Shown: positions 22,825-32,555 of the stretch, piece after piece
Layout of the letters: each line of letters begins with the position of its first letter
Position numbering within the stretch: the first letter of the stretch is position 1
Source: Shewanella mesophila
GTDB lineage: Bacteria; Pseudomonadota; Gammaproteobacteria; Enterobacterales; Shewanellaceae
NCBI RefSeq assembly: GCF_019457515.1
Contig: NZ_CP080421.1
Location: 2,790,001 to 2,854,000, forward strand
DNA: 64,000 nt
Direction: 5' to 3'
Program-made: the position numbers and the translations under genes
Notes under the pieces: model-generated
Seen by the model: the letters and a program-made list of their open reading frames with translations, nothing else
What the model was told of the DNA's origin: nothing
Database searches by the model: none

Positions 22825-24981
22825 CTATCTCTTATTCTTAGCGTAGTGCTTTAACAAACCAGGGACATCTAATATTAACGCGATACCGCCATCAGAAGTA
22901 ATGGTTGCACCCGCCATACCTGGCGTTCCGTGAAGTAGCGTGCCAAGTGGCTTTATCACAACTTCTTCTTGCCCAATTAATGCGTCAACCACAAAGCCTA
23001 TCTGCATCGTTCCAAGTTGGACAATAACCACATGTCCATGTTTTTTATCACCATGCTTAAAACTGACTACTTTGCGGCTTAACCAATACTCGAGATAGAA
23101 CAGAGGCACCGCTTTATCTCGCACTATGACGGTGAGTTGACCATCAACGATGTTGGTTTTAGTTAAGTCAAGATGGAAGATCTCGCTCACACTCGACAAT
23201 GGCAAAGCAAATACTTGCTTGGCCACTTCAACCATCAAAGTAGGCATAATCGCCAAGGTTAACGGTACTTTAATTTCGAGAATGGTTCCCTTACCTTTAA
23301 GGGAATCGATATGCACGGTACCATTGAGTTGTGTGATACGGGTTTTCACCACGTCCATCCCAACACCACGTCCCGATATATCAGAGATTTCGACTTTAGT
23401 TGAAAAACCAGGAGCGAAGATCAAGTTATAAGCTTCACTATCTGACATACGCGCGGCAGCATCTTCATCGAGAACGCCACGGCTTATCGCTATCTGCTTA
23501 AGTTTATCGGGATCCATACCCGCACCATCATCCTCAATTTTTAGCAGGATATGGTCACCCTCTTGGCTGGCTGATAATGTAATCGTACCTGTGCGAGATT
23601 TACCATTAGCTTCTCGCTCATCTGGCATCTCAATACCATGATCTACCGAATTACGCACCAAGTGAACTAATGGATCGGCCAATGCTTCAACTAAGTTTTT
23701 ATCGAGATCGGTATCTTCACCGATCATCCTCAAATCGATCTCTTTATTTAGAGTTCGAGCTAAATCACGAACAACCCGAGGAAAACGTCCAAATACTTTT
23801 TTGATCGGTTGCATGCGCGTTTTCATCACCGCGCCTTGCAAGTCTGCGGTCACTAAATCAAGGTTCGCCAGCGCTTTTGACATATCTTCGTCATCGCGAG
23901 AAATGCCAAGGCTAAGCAAACGATTCCGAACCAATACTAACTCTCCGACCATATTCATGATCTGATCTAATCTAGCAGTGTCAACCCTGACCGTCGTTTC
24001 AGCTTGGGGCATATTGGCAGCAGGAGGCTTAACAGCGGCTTTTTCCTTGACCACAGCTTGGGCTTTAGCTACCGGCGCAGGGACTTGGGCTTTCGGCTCA
24101 GCTTTAGGGCTTGTTGGTGTTACTGATGTTGCAGAAGCCGATGGAGCAATAGAGTCTTTAACACCAGGACCCGCGCCAGAACCATGCAGTTCATCTAGTA
24201 ACTTTTCAAACTCATCGTCGCTAATTTCATCGGCATCAACGGGAGGTGCAGTAGGTTCAGGTATCTTCGCAACAGGGGCTACTGGGGTCGTTGCCGCTTT
24301 AAACGAGCCAGAACCATGAAGCTCATCGAGTAGCGATTCAAATTCATCATCTGTAATGTCATCACCGTTACTCGCTGCAACATTGCCACTATCCTTATCC
24401 GCAATAGACGGGCTTTTACCCGTTCCGTGTAAGGCATCGAGCAAAGCTTCAAACTCTGATTCATCTATATCATCAATATCACCTTCTGCACTAATTGAAG
24501 TGACGGCAGGCGTCTCAACTTCAACAACAGCAGGCTCAGGCGCTTCAGGCACAGGTAACTCAACAGATGCACCACCTTCTGACGGTAGAGGAGCACCAGA
24601 ACTTAATAACTTTAAGTTGGCGAGTAAATCCTCATCAGCGGGGCTTTGCTGCTGACCTGCTTGCGTTTCTGCAAACATTGAATTGATAGAATCAACGGCT
24701 TGAAGAATGATGTCCATCAGCTCGGCATTAACGCTTCGCTTACCAGTACGCAAAAGGTCAAAGGTATTCTCTGCCTCATGACATACATCAACCATAGGGC
24801 TAAGACTTAAAAATCCAGCCCCTCCCTTAACCGTATGAAATCCACGAAAAATAGCATTGAGCAATTCTGTATCATCTGGATTATTTTCCAGCATAACAAG
24901 TTGTTCAGATAAGAGTTCGAGTATTTCACCCGCCTCAATCAAAAAGTCCTGCAGTATCTCTTCATCAACATCAAAGGACAT
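22825..24981 (-). CDS. cheA: Chemotaxis histidine kinase CheA with triple-repeat linker
   Basis: A 718-residue kinase. The HPt domain (1-105) has the phosphorylated His49 in GFHTVKGGAG. The region where a CheY-binding P2 domain would lie (about 130-325) is instead Pro/Ala-rich and carries three copies of an acidic motif (ESEFEALLDALHG, DDEFESLLDELHG, DDEFEKLLDELHG). Dimerisation starts near 330 (VRVDTARLDQIMNMVGELV). The ATP-binding domain has HLVRNSVDHGIE (N box), DDGAGMD and SGRGVGMDVV. The CheW-like regulatory domain ends the protein. The linker probably corresponds to the region that binds ParC/ParP in Vibrio CheA. It lies between cheZ and cheB in one operon. Confidence 0.95.
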   Translation of the reverse strand: MSFDVDEEILQDFLIEAGEILELLSEQLVMLENNPDDTELLNAIFRGFHTVKGGAGFLSLSPMVDVCHEAENTFDLLRTGKRSVNAELMDIILQAVDSINSMFAETQAGQQQSPADEDLLANLKLLSSGAPLPSEGGASVELPVPEAPEPAVVEVETPAVTSISAEGDIDDIDESEFEALLDALHGTGKSPSIADKDSGNVAASNGDDITDDEFESLLDELHGSGSFKAATTPVAPVAKIPEPTAPPVDADEISDDEFEKLLDELHGSGAGPGVKDSIAPSASATSVTPTSPKAEPKAQVPAPVAKAQAVVKEKAAVKPPAANMPQAETTVRVDTARLDQIMNMVGELVLVRNRLLSLGISRDDEDMSKALANLDLVTADLQGAVMKTRMQPIKKVFGRFPRVVRDLARTLNKEIDLRMIGEDTDLDKNLVEALADPLVHLVRNSVDHGIEMPDEREANGKSRTGTITLSASQEGDHILLKIEDDGAGMDPDKLKQIAISRGVLDEDAAARMSDSEAYNLIFAPGFSTKVEISDISGRGVGMDVVKTRITQLNGTVHIDSLKGKGTILEIKVPLTLAIMPTLMVEVAKQVFALPLSSVSEIFHLDLTKTNIVDGQLTVIVRDKAVPLFYLEYWLSRKVVSFKHGDKKHGHVVIVQLGTMQIGFVVDALIGQEEVVIKPLGTLLHGTPGMAGATITSDGGIALILDVPGLLKHYAKNKR

Positions 24982-24996
24982 TAATATGACTCCTAC

Positions 24997-25734
24997 TTAG
25001 AAACCCAGACTCGACAATAAGTCATCGACTTCATCTTGTCCCGTCACGACATCATCACGCAATTCTGCGTTCATAATAGGACCTTCTGCTTCTACGCTTT
25101 TGTTTTCATTAATCGGCTTCTCTGATGCGGGTTGCTCACCAAATACCGTTAACATAGAGACTAAATTACTCTCAACTTCGCGCACCAATTCAATCACTCG
25201 ACGAATCATCTGCCCTGTAAGATCTTGGAAATCCTGTGCTAATAATATGTTATTTAACAATTCTCTTAAGCGATTTGAATCAGATTCACTACGCTCAATA
25301 AATTGCTGCACATCATGACAAAGGGTTTTGAATTCATGGAGCTCTATATCTCGCTTCATTAATCGCTCCCAAGACGGCTTAACGGCTTTTACATTCGACG
25401 TTAAGGCATCGGCAAGAGGCAGAGACTCTTCAACAGCGTCCATGGTCTTATTGGCGGCTTGCTCAGTCATGTCGATAACATAATTTAGACGTTCTTTTGC
25501 ATCTGGAATCTCACTATTTGCGAGCTCAACCAAACGACCATCTACCTGAAAGTCCACAATAGCGCTGTGAAGTTGACGCGTTAAACGTCCCACTTCGTCA
25601 AACAGCTCTTTTTGAATTGGACTGGCAATCTCTCTAATTATCTCATCAGCTTGCGCTTGTTCATTGGCTTCGAGCAACTCAACGAGTTGCTTAGCCTGCG
25701 CCAAACTGATCAGCCCTGAAGTATCTGCCTGCAT
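24997..25734 (-). CDS. cheZ: CheY-P phosphatase CheZ
   Basis: A 245-residue, mostly helical protein that dephosphorylates CheY-P and ends motor reversal signals. The catalytic Asp and Gln lie in AQDFQDLTGQMIRRV (about 164-178). The C-terminal tail QDEVDDLLSSLGF is the CheY-binding helix. The long four-helix bundle and the flexible acidic linker before the tail are typical. It lies between cheY and cheA with gaps of 13 and 15 bases. Confidence 0.95.
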   Translation of the reverse strand: MQADTSGLISLAQAKQLVELLEANEQAQADEIIREIASPIQKELFDEVGRLTRQLHSAIVDFQVDGRLVELANSEIPDAKERLNYVIDMTEQAANKTMDAVEESLPLADALTSNVKAVKPSWERLMKRDIELHEFKTLCHDVQQFIERSESDSNRLRELLNNILLAQDFQDLTGQMIRRVIELVREVESNLVSMLTVFGEQPASEKPINENKSVEAEGPIMNAELRDDVVTGQDEVDDLLSSLGF

Positions 25735-25747
25735 AGCTAAACCTTGA

Positions 25748-26131
25748 TTAACCGAGTCGTTCGAAAATTTTGTCTAACTTCTCTTTCAATGTCGCAGCAG
25801 TAAAAGGCTTCACCACGTAACCATTAACACCGGCCTGAGCCGCTGCAATGATCTGTTCCCTTTTTGCTTCCGCAGTTACCATCAATACCGGAATATGCTT
25901 AAGCTCATCGTCGGCACGAATCGCCTTCAACAAATCAATCCCTTGCATACCGGGCATATTCCAATCGGTAACGACAAAGTCAAAATCACCTTTTTGTAGC
26001 ATAGGCAATGCCGTCGAACCATCATCTGCTTCCTGAGTGTTGTTAAAACCCAAGTCTCTTAACAAGTTCTTGATGATACGCCTCATTGTTGAAAAATCGT
26101 CAACGACGAGAATCTTCATATTCTTGTCCAA
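25748..26131 (-). CDS. cheY: Chemotaxis response regulator CheY
   Basis: A 127-residue single receiver domain. The acid pocket is DD (11-12), the phosphorylation site is Asp56 in [11 protein letters not shown], followed by the switch threonine in MVTAEAK and the lysine in [11 protein letters not shown]. Phospho-CheY binds FliM and FliN at the motor. The start is TTG at 26131 because GGAGG lies five bases upstream; the first ATG in frame would be 17 bases from that site. The [11 protein letters not shown]-terminus closely resembles the flagellar CheY of Vibrio. It is downstream of fliA in the same operon. Confidence 0.96.
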   Translation of the reverse strand: MDKNMKILVVDDFSTMRRIIKNLLRDLGFNNTQEADDGSTALPMLQKGDFDFVVTDWNMPGMQGIDLLKAIRADDELKHIPVLMVTAEAKREQIIAAAQAGVNGYVVKPFTAATLKEKLDKIFERLG

Positions 26132-26173
26132 GGTTTCCTCCGCGGAGCTGCTTTTATATTGCTCATGTAATCG

Positions 26174-26893
26174 TTATATTTTGGTCCAGTGCTTAAGTTT
26201 AGCTTTCAGTCTAAGCATTGCCTGACTAAGTATCTGGCTAACACGAGACTCACTAACATCAAGAACGGCACCAATCTCTTTTAAATTTAACGCTTCGTCA
26301 TAATATAACGACAAAACTAAACCATCTCTTTCTGGTAATAATTTGATGGCTTCAACTAAGGCGGCATGAAATTGATCTTCAGCTAACGCCTCAAAAGCAT
26401 CATCCTGATGTCCATCATCTTGGCTAACGACATCGACCGATACACCAAGATCTTCAATTCCAACTACTTTTCCAACTGATACATCATTAAGAATATGATG
26501 GTACTCATCGAGCGACATATCAAGTCGATCTGCAATTTCATTATCTTTTGCATCTCGTCCTAGCTCTTGTTCTAGCTCATCAATCACCTGAGCGACTCGT
26601 CTTTGATTGCGATGAACAGAGCGGGGAACCCAGTCTCCGCGCCGTATTTCATCAAGCATTGAGCCTCTAATTCTAATGCCAGCAAAGGTTTCAAACTTCG
26701 CCCCCTTACTGCCATCAAATTTGGTTGACGCCTCTAACAATCCCATCATACCGGCTTGAATTAGATCATCTAATTGAACGGAAGCTGGCAAACGAGCTAA
26801 TAAATGGTGAGCAATCCTTTTAACCAACGGTGCATACTGTTCAACGATAGACGTCTTATTATCTAAACAAGTATACGCAGCGGCTTTACTCAC
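26174..26893 (-). CDS. fliA: Flagellar sigma factor FliA (sigma-28)
   Basis: A 239-residue sigma-70-family factor that transcribes late flagellar genes. Region 2 (VKRIAHHLLARLP, DLIQAGMMGLLEA, FETFAGIRIRGSMLDEIR) and region 4 (LPERDGLVLSLYYDEALNLKEIG with the helix-turn-helix after it) are intact. A GTG at 26893 is chosen as start (product MSKAAAYTC). It overlaps the end of flhG, and the GAGG site is nine bases away; another GTG at 26899 is only three bases from that site. Its expression follows from the sigma-54 operon starting at flhA. No anti-sigma FlgM gene lies in the window. Confidence 0.95.
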   Translation of the reverse strand: MSKAAAYTCLDNKTSIVEQYAPLVKRIAHHLLARLPASVQLDDLIQAGMMGLLEASTKFDGSKGAKFETFAGIRIRGSMLDEIRRGDWVPRSVHRNQRRVAQVIDELEQELGRDAKDNEIADRLDMSLDEYHHILNDVSVGKVVGIEDLGVSVDVVSQDDGHQDDAFEALAEDQFHAALVEAIKLLPERDGLVLSLYYDEALNLKEIGAVLDVSESRVSQILSQAMLRLKAKLKHWTKI

Positions 26894-27767
26894 TCGCACG
26901 ATCCTCTTGATATTCAGGACGTTGCACTAGACGTTCAACAAAGAACTCCAAGTGCCCACCAGGCTGTTGTGGTACGGGCCAACTAATGATTTTATTAGCT
27001 AATCCGTGATATGCAATTGATGCAGGCGATTTAGGAAATGCTTCTACAATCAATTTTTGTTTACGAACGGATTTACGAAGATTTTCATCAAATGGAATCG
27101 TTGCTACCAACTCTAAAGCAACATCGAGGAAGCGATCCGTTACTTTGCTAAGTTTAGCAAATAACTCCATTCCTTCGCGTAAACTTCTAACCATATTAGC
27201 AACAATTTTAAATCTAAATACACCATGTTCACGACTTAAAATCTTAATTAGCGCATAGGCATCTGTGATCGACGTGGGCTCATCGCACACAACAATTAAC
27301 ACATCCTGTGCGGCACGCGAAAAGCTAAGCACCATATCTGAAATCCCGGCCGCAGTATCAACCACTAAGATATCAAATTGTGTCCTCATCTCGCTAAAAG
27401 CACGAATAAGACCAGCGTGTTGCGCCGCGGTTAACTCGACCATAGCCTGAGTACCAGAAGTAGCAGGAATGATACCTATACCTTTAGGGCCTCTCACGAT
27501 AATATCATCGAGATCTGCATCACCGGAAAGCACATGGGACAGATTACGTTCGGCCCTAAGGCCCAACATCACGTCAACGTTCGCCAATCCAAGGTCAGCA
27601 TCAAGCACAAGCACACGCTTGCCTTTCTCTGCCAACGAAACCGCGGTGTTAATGGATACGCTAGTTTTACCTACGCCACCTTTACCACCGGTCACGGCGA
27701 TTACTTTTACTTTTTCGTTATATGGTTGATTCATCATACGTAAACCGCTTGCTTGATCCCGACTCAT
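26886..27767 (-). CDS. flhG: Flagellar number regulator FlhG (FleN, MinD-like ATPase)
   Basis: A 293-residue ParA/MinD ATPase that limits polar flagella to one, partly by restraining FlrA/FleQ. The N-terminal motif DQASGLR (4-10) is the one that stimulates FlhF GTPase. The deviant Walker A KGGVGKTS is at 29-36, VLDADLGLANVD follows, and VVDTAAGISD is the Walker B region. The amphipathic membrane-targeting helix is expected near the C-terminus. The start is ATG 27767, three bases behind the flhF stop; longer frames would lie inside flhF. It overlaps fliA by eight bases. Confidence 0.95.
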   Translation of the reverse strand: MSRDQASGLRMMNQPYNEKVKVIAVTGGKGGVGKTSVSINTAVSLAEKGKRVLVLDADLGLANVDVMLGLRAERNLSHVLSGDADLDDIIVRGPKGIGIIPATSGTQAMVELTAAQHAGLIRAFSEMRTQFDILVVDTAAGISDMVLSFSRAAQDVLIVVCDEPTSITDAYALIKILSREHGVFRFKIVANMVRSLREGMELFAKLSKVTDRFLDVALELVATIPFDENLRKSVRKQKLIVEAFPKSPASIAYHGLANKIISWPVPQQPGGHLEFFVERLVQRPEYQEDRASE

Positions 27768-27771
27768 TGTT

Positions 27772-29163
27772 TTACTCAAATGCATAGGCCTGCTCATGAG
27801 ACCTTTCAATGTTTCTTATTGGTTGCTCTTTCTTATCTAGTACTGAAAGCGCTTGATTTGCCAATGCTAGTGTATCTGCAACCTGCATATCTTCTGGAAC
27901 TCTTTGCCCATCAGTAACATAACTTAATGGTAACCCACTTTGGATCAATACACTTAATGCAGGTGCTAATGCGACAGACTCATCCAGCTTGGTTAATATC
28001 GCTCCCGATAACGGGATTCTAGCGAACTGTTTTACCGAATCTTCAAGCACTCTTCTTTGACTTGTTGATGACAGTACCAGATAACTGCGTATAGGTAATC
28101 TGCTATTTGCAGTTAAATTATCTAGTTGCTGAAACAATCGCACATCTCGCTGCCCCATTCCTGCCGTATCTATCAATACTAGCTTGCGATTACGAAACTG
28201 ATAAAGTATTTGTTCCAATTCATTTAAATCATGAGCCTGCTTTACCGGACACCCCATTATTTTGCCATAGGTTGCCAATTGCTCAAAGGCTCCAATGCGA
28301 TAATGATCGGTTGTTATCAATGCAACTTGATCTGAACCATGATGTGCGGCAAATCTTGCGGCTAATTTTGCGACACTGGTCGTCTTTCCAACCCCAGTTG
28401 GACCGACGAATGCTACGACACCTCCCTGACGCACAATATCATCCCCTTGATTATCTAACATGTTTGCTAGACTTCTTGGCAATGTTTTGATGAGTTCGGC
28501 AGGGGAATAATGTTCACTCAGATTTGAAAGCTTACTCGCGACTTCCGGTGAAAACTCCGCATCAAGCAAACGACTCTCTAACATAGCCCCCACAGGGTCA
28601 AGACGACTCTTCTGCTCAGTGATAAGTGAAGTCACCTGATGGGTTAACAAATTTCGCAAAGATGCCAACTCCTCACGCATTAAGTCTAATTCTGCACTAA
28701 CTGGCGCCGTCTTCTCTTTCTTATGATTAAAGCTCGTTTTGGCTTCATCTAAACGAGGCATCTTAGGTTCATCATGAGGGGCTTGTAATCCCTTCGCCCA
28801 TGCTGGCATGTCTAATTCTTCATTACTGCGATTTATCTGCTGATTAACGCGGCTTTGTTGACGCTCAAGCAAGGCTTGCAGGGAATCGGCTACTGGAGCA
28901 GGTTGTTTTTTTGACTCGGTTTTTACCGGTTGACGACCGATAGACACTTTCTCTTCGGCGAGATCTAAAAAGGTCGAGGCAGCATTAGCTGAAGCAGGCT
29001 TAGTTGCCGCGGGCTTGGGTTCGTCGTAATCGACTGCAGCTACAATTTCGATGCCACCGGTGACTTTTTTATTTGACATAATAACGGCATCTGAACCTAA
29101 CACTTCTTTGACTTGGGCCAGAGCCGAGCGCATATCTTTTGCTAAAAAACGTTTAATTTTCAC
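27772..29163 (-). CDS. flhF: Polar flagellar placement GTPase FlhF
   Basis: A 463-residue SRP-type GTPase that marks the pole for flagellar assembly and recruits FliF. The basic B domain (1-about 170) is variable. The N domain follows, then the G domain: P-loop FVGPTGVGKTTSVAKLA (about 253-269), TTDHYRIGAFEQL, VLIDTAGMGQRD (G3) and LTKLDE (G4). The start is GTG 29163 (MKIKRF, the usual FlhF N-terminus) with AGAGGG upstream. It lies between flhA (11-base gap) and flhG. Confidence 0.96.
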   Translation of the reverse strand: MKIKRFLAKDMRSALAQVKEVLGSDAVIMSNKKVTGGIEIVAAVDYDEPKPAATKPASANAASTFLDLAEEKVSIGRQPVKTESKKQPAPVADSLQALLERQQSRVNQQINRSNEELDMPAWAKGLQAPHDEPKMPRLDEAKTSFNHKKEKTAPVSAELDLMREELASLRNLLTHQVTSLITEQKSRLDPVGAMLESRLLDAEFSPEVASKLSNLSEHYSPAELIKTLPRSLANMLDNQGDDIVRQGGVVAFVGPTGVGKTTSVAKLAARFAAHHGSDQVALITTDHYRIGAFEQLATYGKIMGCPVKQAHDLNELEQILYQFRNRKLVLIDTAGMGQRDVRLFQQLDNLTANSRLPIRSYLVLSSTSQRRVLEDSVKQFARIPLSGAILTKLDESVALAPALSVLIQSGLPLSYVTDGQRVPEDMQVADTLALANQALSVLDKKEQPIRNIERSHEQAYAFE

Positions 29164-29174
29164 CTAAATACCCT

Positions 29175-31274
29175 CTACTGGCCTACCGCAGACACGATGC
29201 GGATTTGTTTTTCATCAGGCACCTCTTGGTAAGAGATCACCCGTAAATTTGGAATGGTATGTTTAACAAATCGTGACAGTGTCGAACGTAACATACCAGA
29301 GGTCAGTAATATCGCTGGCTGACCAACCATCTCCTGGCGCTGGGATGCATCGAGTAGCGATTTTTGCATCCGTTCTGCGAGGCTAGGTTCAATATTTGGC
29401 CCTTCACCCCCCGTAGCCTGCATTGACTGATGCAACATCTGTTCCAATTCTGGCGCCAAAGTAATGACAGGTATTTCAAGCTCTGGGCCGCTTATTTCTT
29501 GTACGATCATACGTTTCAAGGCAATACGCACAGCGGCGGTCAATACTTCGGTGTCGTTACTCTTAGGACCGTACTCTAACAAGGTTTGTACGATTGTCTT
29601 AAGGTCGCGTATCGATACCCCTTCATTAAGCAGGTTCTGCATCACTTTCACCACAGTACCAAGCGACATCACATCAGGAATAAAGCCTGTCACTAGCTTA
29701 GGTGAATGCTTAGCCAGCATATCCATAAGCTGTTGAACCTCTTCATAACCAAGTAGTTTAGATGCATTATTGGTCAGTAATTGGCTCAAATGTGTTGCAA
29801 CTACCGTGGCAGCATCGACTACCGTGTAGCCTAAGGTTTGCGCGTGCTCCCTTAACTCTGGCGCAATCCACACCGCCTCTAACCCAAACGCAGGATCGGT
29901 TGTCTCAACACCATCGAGCTTACCGTAGACTTGACCAGGGTTAATCGCCAATTCACAATCATGACGGATCTCCGCTTCACCCGATGCAACGCCCATTAAG
30001 GAAATGCGATAGGTGTTTGGCGATAGGTCTAAGTTGTCACGAATATGCACAGCAGGCACTAAGAAACCCAGCTCCTGCGACAGCTTTTTACGTACGCCCT
30101 TAATTCGACCTAACAACTCTCCACCCTGCCCTTTATCTACCAGAGGAATAAGTCGATAACCGACCTCTAAACCTATGGTATCGACATGCTGTACATCATC
30201 CCAACTAAGCTCTTTAGGTTTAGCGTCCCCCGCTGGTGCGGTCGACGTTTTGGCGAGCTCTAGCGCTTTTTGACGGTCCTTATTTTGCTTGTTATGAATA
30301 AAATATGCGCCGCCAGCGGTCGCTAAACCGAAGGTGAGAAATGCAAAATGAGGCATGCCGGGTACTATGCCCATAATAAGCAAAACGCCGGCGGCAATAG
30401 ATAGAGACTTTGGACTATCGAACATTTGGCTCATCACCATTTGCCCCATATCGCCAGATTCATTCTGGCGTGTGACCATCAAGGCTGCCGCTATTGATAA
30501 CAATAAGCCAGGGATCTGCGCGACAAGACCATCACCAATCGTCAATAGGGTATAAATCTCTACTGCGGTTGAAAAATCCAACCCATGTTGGGCCATACCG
30601 ATAACAAAGCCGCCCAATATATTGATGACCAAGATCATAATACCGGCGATCGCATCACCCTTAACAAACTTAGAAGCACCGTCCATTGCGCCATAGAAAT
30701 CGGCTTCTTTGGTCACCTCTGCACGGCGAATACGGGCTTGATCTTGATTAAGTACACCTGCATTTAAATCGGCATCAATTGCCATTTGCTTACCAGGCAT
30801 AGCATCCAAGGTAAAACGCGCACTCACTTCCGAGATACGCCCAGCACCCTTAGTCACTACGGCAAAGTTAATGATGATCAAGATCAGGAATACCACTAGA
30901 CCAACAGCATAGTTGCCCCCGATAACCACAGAGCCAAACGCCTCGATCACTTTACCTGCAGCATCCCCACCGTTGTGGCCTTCGAGCAGTACAATTCGCG
31001 TAGAGGCGACGTTAAGCGCCAAACGCAGTAGGGTAGCGACTAAGAGTACGGTAGGAAACGCAGCAAAATCGAGGGGACGATCGGAGTAGATAGCAACCAA
31101 TAACACCACAAGCGCTAGCGCAATATTGAATGAAAACAGAATATCGAGCAAGAATGCAGGCATGGGCAAAATGATCATGGCAAGTGCTGCCAATACTAAT
31201 ACTGGTGTGCCGACACCTTTAAAATCAGCAGGTTTAACCTGCTTAATCTGACCAAGAGTTGCTTTAAAATCCAT
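29175..31274 (-). CDS. flhA: Flagellar type III export gate protein FlhA
   Basis: A 699-residue inner-membrane export-gate subunit. The first 330 residues hold about eight membrane helices and the conserved loop TKGAGRISEVSARFTLDAMP-type segment (near 140-160), which is diagnostic. The remaining part is the cytoplasmic domain forming the nonameric ring that docks chaperone-substrate complexes. ATG 31274 (MDFKAT) is preferred over a TTG one codon upstream. It is the first gene behind a sigma-54 promoter and heads the operon flhA-flhF-flhG-fliA-che. Confidence 0.97.
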   Translation of the reverse strand: MDFKATLGQIKQVKPADFKGVGTPVLVLAALAMIILPMPAFLLDILFSFNIALALVVLLVAIYSDRPLDFAAFPTVLLVATLLRLALNVASTRIVLLEGHNGGDAAGKVIEAFGSVVIGGNYAVGLVVFLILIIINFAVVTKGAGRISEVSARFTLDAMPGKQMAIDADLNAGVLNQDQARIRRAEVTKEADFYGAMDGASKFVKGDAIAGIMILVINILGGFVIGMAQHGLDFSTAVEIYTLLTIGDGLVAQIPGLLLSIAAALMVTRQNESGDMGQMVMSQMFDSPKSLSIAAGVLLIMGIVPGMPHFAFLTFGLATAGGAYFIHNKQNKDRQKALELAKTSTAPAGDAKPKELSWDDVQHVDTIGLEVGYRLIPLVDKGQGGELLGRIKGVRKKLSQELGFLVPAVHIRDNLDLSPNTYRISLMGVASGEAEIRHDCELAINPGQVYGKLDGVETTDPAFGLEAVWIAPELREHAQTLGYTVVDAATVVATHLSQLLTNNASKLLGYEEVQQLMDMLAKHSPKLVTGFIPDVMSLGTVVKVMQNLLNEGVSIRDLKTIVQTLLEYGPKSNDTEVLTAAVRIALKRMIVQEISGPELEIPVITLAPELEQMLHQSMQATGGEGPNIEPSLAERMQKSLLDASQRQEMVGQPAILLTSGMLRSTLSRFVKHTIPNLRVISYQEVPDEKQIRIVSAVGQ

Positions 31275-31312
31275 CAATTTCGCGCCTAAACTTTGACATC
31301 TAGATCTCTAAA

Positions 31313-31329
31313 AGCAAAAACTGAGCCAA
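31313..31329 (-). promoter_or_regulatory. Sigma-54 promoter of the flhA operon
   Basis: TTGGCTCAGTTTTTGCT on the minus strand has GG and GC exactly ten bases apart, the -24/-12 arrangement of RpoN promoters. It lies 39 bases upstream of the flhA ATG, so transcripts would have a leader of roughly 25-30 bases. Confidence 0.85.
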
Positions 31330-31421
31330 TTTAAGTTGATAATTGATCTATATCTAATCACATAGGCATAAAAGAAATAAATGATTGAAATGACGCAATG
31401 TGCATGGCTTGAGAAGCCAAA

Positions 31422-32555
31422 TTAATATTTCAATTCATCGGGAATAGGCTGATTTTGCGGGATCGGGGTCGGGCGTTTGCCCCCCTTTTGCTGATATTGT
31501 CTTAATTGGAACACATAAGCGAGTACCTGAGCGACCGCAGTAAACAGACCTTCAGGGATCTCTTGCTCTATCTTAGTCGTATGATATATCGCTCTTGCTA
31601 GCGGCGGCGCCGATACAATGGCGACATCATGCTCTCTGGCGATTTCTCTGATCTTAAACGCCACCTCATCAACGCCTTTGGCTAACACATAAGGTGCTGC
31701 GGCCTTTGTAGAGTCATACTTAACAGCAACGGCATAATGCTCGGGGTTAACCACGATGACATCAGCATTAGGCACCTCAGTCATCATACGGCGCTGAGCC
31801 ATTTCCCGCTGCATTTGACGCACCCGACCTTTAACCTCAGGTTGGCCCTCAGTATCTTTATATTCGTCTTTAATTTCTTGTTTGGTCATACGTAATTGTT
31901 TGTTATGGTTCCAAATTTGAAAGGGAACATCGATAACGACAATGATAACTGTGGATGAACAAAGAATAATAAACATCCAAACTAATAGGTCTAGCGCATT
32001 ATAAACATTGCTCGGAAGATGACCTTGAGACAGAGTTAAAATATCGAAAAAATAGTAACGTAGAAGAAGGTATGCCATGATAGCAACCACTGAAAACTTA
32101 GCGATCCCTTTAGTCAACTCGACTAAGGCTTGAACACCAAACATACGTTTAAAGCCACTCATAGGGTTCATCTTACTTCCCTTAGGCATAAAAGCCTTAA
32201 CAGAGAAAGTGATCCCACCAATAACTACATTGCCTAAAAATGCAACAAGCGCTAAGAAGCCGATAAAACTGGCCATCGGAATAGCAAGCTCACTGCCCAC
32301 GACCTGCCATACATTAAACATGCTGTTAGTATCAAAAATGGCAGCCCTATCCATAGTGAATAGCTTTTCCATCAGCCTGACTAGCGCAGCCCCAAGATCG
32401 GGACCAAGCATGGCAAAGCCGACTGCCGCCGACATCAATACCGCAGAAGTGCCTAGCTCTTTGGAACGAGCAACCTGACCTTTCTCTCGCGCTTGTTCAC
32501 GCCTCCTGGGGGTGGCCTCTTCGGTTTTTTCTTGACTAGAATCATTCTCAGCCAT
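31422..32555 (-). CDS. flhB: Flagellar export switch protein FlhB
   Basis: A 377-residue protein with four membrane helices (about 38-56, 92-116, 145-170, 187-212) and a cytoplasmic C-terminal domain. It controls the order in which rod/hook and filament proteins leave the cell. The autocleavage site is NPEH (270-273) rather than the NPTH of E. coli; the Asn-Pro pair where cleavage occurs is kept. The N-terminus MAENDSSQEKTEEATPRRR is classic. The ATG overlaps the fliR stop as TGATG. It is the last gene of the fliK-flhB operon; 143 bases with a new promoter follow before flhA. Confidence 0.96.
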   Translation of the reverse strand: MAENDSSQEKTEEATPRRREQAREKGQVARSKELGTSAVLMSAAVGFAMLGPDLGAALVRLMEKLFTMDRAAIFDTNSMFNVWQVVGSELAIPMASFIGFLALVAFLGNVVIGGITFSVKAFMPKGSKMNPMSGFKRMFGVQALVELTKGIAKFSVVAIMAYLLLRYYFFDILTLSQGHLPSNVYNALDLLVWMFIILCSSTVIIVVIDVPFQIWNHNKQLRMTKQEIKDEYKDTEGQPEVKGRVRQMQREMAQRRMMTEVPNADVIVVNPEHYAVAVKYDSTKAAAPYVLAKGVDEVAFKIREIAREHDVAIVSAPPLARAIYHTTKIEQEIPEGLFTAVAQVLAYVFQLRQYQQKGGKRPTPIPQNQPIPDELKY

